Assembly (NCBI RefSeq): GCF_037042905.1
Contig: NC_087262.1
Span: 24,528,501 to 24,592,500 of the forward strand
DNA from: Lytechinus pictus
Taxonomy: Eukaryota; Echinodermata; Echinoidea; Temnopleuroida; Toxopneustidae
Direction of reading: 5' to 3'
Length of the DNA stretch: 64,000 nucleotides
Position 1 is the first letter of the stretch. Every line of letters begins with the position of its first letter. Below the pieces are notes generated by a model. It ran no database searches. It was given only the letters and a program-made list of their open reading frames with translations, and had not been told where the DNA came from. Position numbers and translations under genes: made by a program. This document shows positions 60,790 through 64,000 of this stretch, one piece after another.

Positions 60790-61012
60790 CACTCTTTACA
60801 GTGTACCCAAAATTGGGTAAACAAGGAACATGCATGTTTGTGGGGCAAAATAAAACCAAATATTGTGTAAAACTTACCCAATGTTTCGTTGAAATTTTCC
60901 CATAAAATGTGCATTTTGCATATTAAATACGGGACGAAATTTTAGTCAACAAACATGCATGTTCATCTTTTACACAATATTGGGTAATTTCTTACTCAAC
61001 TTTTTTAGAGTG
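60790..61012. mobile_element. TIR element of the CACTCTnnAAAA family, intact ends
   Basis: TA|CACTCTTTACAGTG at the left and TTTTTTAGAGTG|TA at the right give TIRs and a TA duplication (60788-60789 and 61013-61014). ATGCATGTTTGT and ATTGGGTAA are repeated in inverted order inside. It is a 223-bp non-autonomous, Tc1/mariner-like element. Confidence 0.65.
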
Positions 61013-61014
61013 TA

Positions 61015-63005
61015 ATACGCCTATAATTGAATTATGAAAAGAATATGACGACAAATTAAGGTTGTCTTGGCTCCTGCCCCCCCCCCCCGCTCCCTTATCA
61101 AAATACCTTAATGCCGCCCCTGCTTGTTCAATGCAATGTTCACAGCACTTGGTACTATCAGGTAATCACAGCACCCCTCCGCACCATTAACATTATTTTC
61201 TTCGTATCATCATCATTAACTCTTTAAAATCTCATGAAATGCCTACATTGTAATAGCGCATTAATTTGTTTATAAAAATGTATGAAAAACTATTAACCAT
61301 AAAGAGCACAATCCAAACAATGTTCCCTTTCCACGTAACCGATTGTGAAGCAATGAACAAATTTATCTTAACAAATTTGTTAACTTGTTGTGCTAGCTGG
61401 TGGTCTATTCAGTCAAACCCAAATCGGAGCGAGACCTACTTTATTTCAAAGTGCACGGCATTATGTCAGCCAATTTGACATTACAGTGAGGCAGATACAC
61501 TCCATTAAGCTTCCCAAAATACACAGAAATAATTCCTTTCTTTCAGAAAATTGAGCGCAGTGTCCAATATTTGGAAGAACTTTAGGCAAAGACAGAACTG
61601 TCCTTTCCGCGTCCGCATCCCTGCCGAAGAATGAAGTAGGCCGGGAACAGACCGAACAATTACTCGTAAAATTACTCCGTAATTGCTGTTCTCCCTGACG
61701 GTACACGTGTTGTACACTGTTCAACATGTACCGATGATATTCCGGGTCGATTACTAGCATCATGGGGTCATAATTATAAAAATAGAAAGAAATAAGCATA
61801 TCGTATATATCTAAATTAACCAAGATTTGCTATGCCCTGTACTATCAGTTTGTTTAAGCCATGCCCTAACAGATTGGTTTATTCTACAATAGCCATTTGA
61901 TAAAAAAAAACTACAGTTTCTTGTATTTTGCCCGGTTTTGCCTTCGAAAATGCAACTGTTCAAAATTCAGCTAGTCATGCCATTATACGAATAGGTAATA
62001 TTTCTGAAAATGTCATTACCTAGACCACAAGCTGCTATCAAAATAATCGTCAAAATAAAGATAGAGAGGAACTTGTGAATAACTTATTGTTAAATGTTTG
62101 ATGGTTTGATTTGACATTGCTTTACAAACTCTTTATTACTTGAATTTTCCCTATCTTTTTTTTATCTTTGCAGTTTTTATTCGTCACAAAAAACAATCAA
62201 AGTATACAAAACATATGGTTGCACTTCAATCAAACAGAACTTTGATACAAACTGTGTATAAGTACATACAACATATCCTTAAAAAATTGTTTACTCAGAA
62301 TAATTTACAAGCAACTTGTACCCTAGTCCTGCCGACAGGACGATCCATTAAAACCGAAAAAAGGAGGCAAAAATTGATTAATGTAGATCCATTACCCCTC
62401 CATGGTTGACCATTTTTGTTGAAGAGAACAAAACATTGAGAAAGGGGAACCCCCTCTAAACATTTTGTATTTGTATTCTATTTATTTAATCACGGTTAAA
62501 AAGCCTGCTTTCAGCTACAAGCTGCTTTTCAGCAATGCCGTGAACAAATGATAATAACACATAATACCAACATGAAAATGAGCTTACAAAAATAAGAACA
62601 ACGAAAAACATAATATATCAAAAATGAATAAAATACATTTGGCTAAAGTAAAATTGGAGCAAACAAAAATGAAAAATAAAGAAATGAAATTATATCCAAA
62701 GTAATGTCAAAATCAAACATTAAAATAAACAAAAATGAGGGTATATGAGTTACAACAAGGGTGGTCAAAGTGAGAAAGTGATATAAGACGTGCAAATGTA
62801 GTCGGGTAATTTCTAATCGGGTGGTTGCGGGTAGGTTATTGAATAATTTAGAAGCCGAATAAAGGGGGCTGTTTTTGTGTGTGTATCACCAAATTTGCTT
62901 TGATGATGTTAGTGATGATACTGATAGTTATGTTCTGTCACACAACCCAAACCCATTCCAAACCGATCGATGGTATGTCATTGGTAATAACGTAATATAT
63001 TTGAT
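61015..63005. other. intergenic, nothing recognised
   Basis: A C run at about 61078 is followed by text resembling the poly-C repeats (CCCTTATCAAAATACC). The rest is AT-rich. A 120-codon frame on the minus strand (61461-61823) lacks any recognisable domain. Confidence 0.45.
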
Positions 63006-63009
63006 CGGT

Positions 63010-63182
63010 CTACTGGGCTCCGTGACACAAAGGTTTGCATTCAATTGCTAAATACCAATGACCAATAAAGATCATCGTTGCATGCGCACTCTGTTTAAAA
63101 TACTGACCGGGAACCAATCAGTGCGGTTCTTTCATAATTATTAGCAATTCATCGCAAACCTTTGTGTTGCGGAGCCCAGTAG
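63010..63182. mobile_element. 173-bp MITE with 29-bp TIRs
   Basis: CTACTGGGCTCCGTGACACA at the left and CTACTGGGCTCCGCAACACA on the opposite strand at the right both continue AAGGTTTGC, giving about 29-bp TIRs with few mismatches. It is non-coding. The sequence just after it (TATCACAAAGGTTAC, 63187) resembles part of the TIR and may be a fragment of another copy. Confidence 0.75.
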
Positions 63183-64000
63183 CCTGTATCACAAAGGTTA
63201 CACTCTAAATTCCAAAGATTTAAAATAAATCCAGATCAGTTGTGAATAGTGAACAGCCGAATGTTAGATATATATTTAAACCTTGTTGATTTAAATATAA
63301 ATCTAAAGGATTTTAATTTAAATCTTTTGAGATTTAAAAGTTCATCCTTAAAACTTAAAATTGTTCTACGATCAATGCTAAGCTTTGTGTTACCCTGGAG
63401 TCGGTTTAATTGGTGTGACTCTGAAGGTGCCATTATCTGCATCTACAGAGCTCAAAGCTGGAGACTCATCAAAAGATAGCATTGGAGTGCATCATGCGGG
63501 AAGTGCGATTTTGTAGGGAAGTTTAGAAGTATTCAAGATAATTTCAAAATTTCATAAAGAAAATACATAAGGCCGGCAGAAATGTTAAAGTATATAACTT
63601 GTTTTCTTAAAAAAAGCCCTGACCGATAGATTGACACAACCATACCACTTCACAACACAAAAGTTAAAAATCCCGTAACTTTATCATATTTCTATATAAT
63701 TTTGATGATCCTTGTTTGGATTTACACCTGTTAGTTGAAATCATGCCATCTACGGTGTAGTCTTTCAAAATTGAAAACCAAAACGTATACGAAGTAAAAA
63801 TAAGAAGCAAAGGTGAACTAATCAACATGTAAATGGGGTTTAACTTTTATTTTGGGTGTCTACCACTGACGAATCTTGTAACGGGCAACAATTTTGAATA
63901 GGATTCTCTGAAAATCAATATAAACGAGAACAAATAAAAAAAGAAAAGAGAAAATGAGATGGCACGCGCGTGTATATCGATCGCGACTTAACCTAATCAA

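Noticed and set aside
1..64000. CRISPR array, prokaryotic operon, prophage or toxin-antitoxin system
   Set aside because: Intron signals, SINEs, LINE remnants and a bHLH gene show metazoan nuclear DNA. No regularly spaced direct repeats with unique spacers are present.

Overview
This window is eukaryotic nuclear DNA, AT-rich and gene-poor. It looks like an echinoderm genome, most likely a sea urchin. The evidence is one neurogenin-type bHLH gene, several tRNA-derived SINEs whose tails resemble those of sea-urchin-type SINEs, many small non-autonomous DNA transposons, remnants of non-LTR retrotransposons, and frequent long poly-C/poly-G runs. The species assignment is inference. I see no prokaryotic operons, phage, CRISPR arrays or rRNA genes.

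The only protein-coding gene I can defend is neurogenin, plus strand, main coding exon 27747-28709, with a diagnostic bHLH domain. A strong splice acceptor lies just upstream (AG at 27727-27728), so the transcript probably has at least one 5' exon. The best candidate ends at 22156 with CAG|GTAAGC. Its leader has no ATG until one 12 nt before the donor, and that ATG joins in phase 0 to the neurogenin frame. It sits behind a TATTTAAA box (21943). A second, weaker candidate ends at 11980 behind a TATATAAG box (11559). A TATA-less promoter-like cluster (CCAAT boxes plus an NRF1-type palindrome) lies at about 24760-24820, and a dense cluster of octamer (ATGCAAAT) and CRE (TGACGTCA) sites lies at 16480-17975.

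Layout: 1-10 kb is intergenic, with simple repeats and a motif array at 1.43-1.85 kb. 10-13 kb holds a SINE, a TIR element, a TATA promoter with a possible exon, and a second SINE. 13-22 kb is the putative regulatory side, with CTCF-like sites and the octamer/CRE cluster. 22-29 kb is neurogenin. 29-64 kb is almost entirely repeat-derived: GATA/GATG, CCA and ATC simple repeats, a 900-bp GC-rich TIR element (34.2-35.1 kb), a SINE split by a TTAA-flanked foldback element (44 kb), LINE reverse-transcriptase C-terminal remnants (48 and 53 kb), and a pair of near-perfect palindromic elements (50-51 kb).

The genes do not form a pathway: this is one developmental regulator in a large repeat-rich domain. 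The observations most worth follow-up are the neurogenin 5' structure, the octamer/CRE cluster, a two-copy hairpin sequence flanking neurogenin, and the nested or foldback transposable elements. I found no convincing undescribed multi-gene system.
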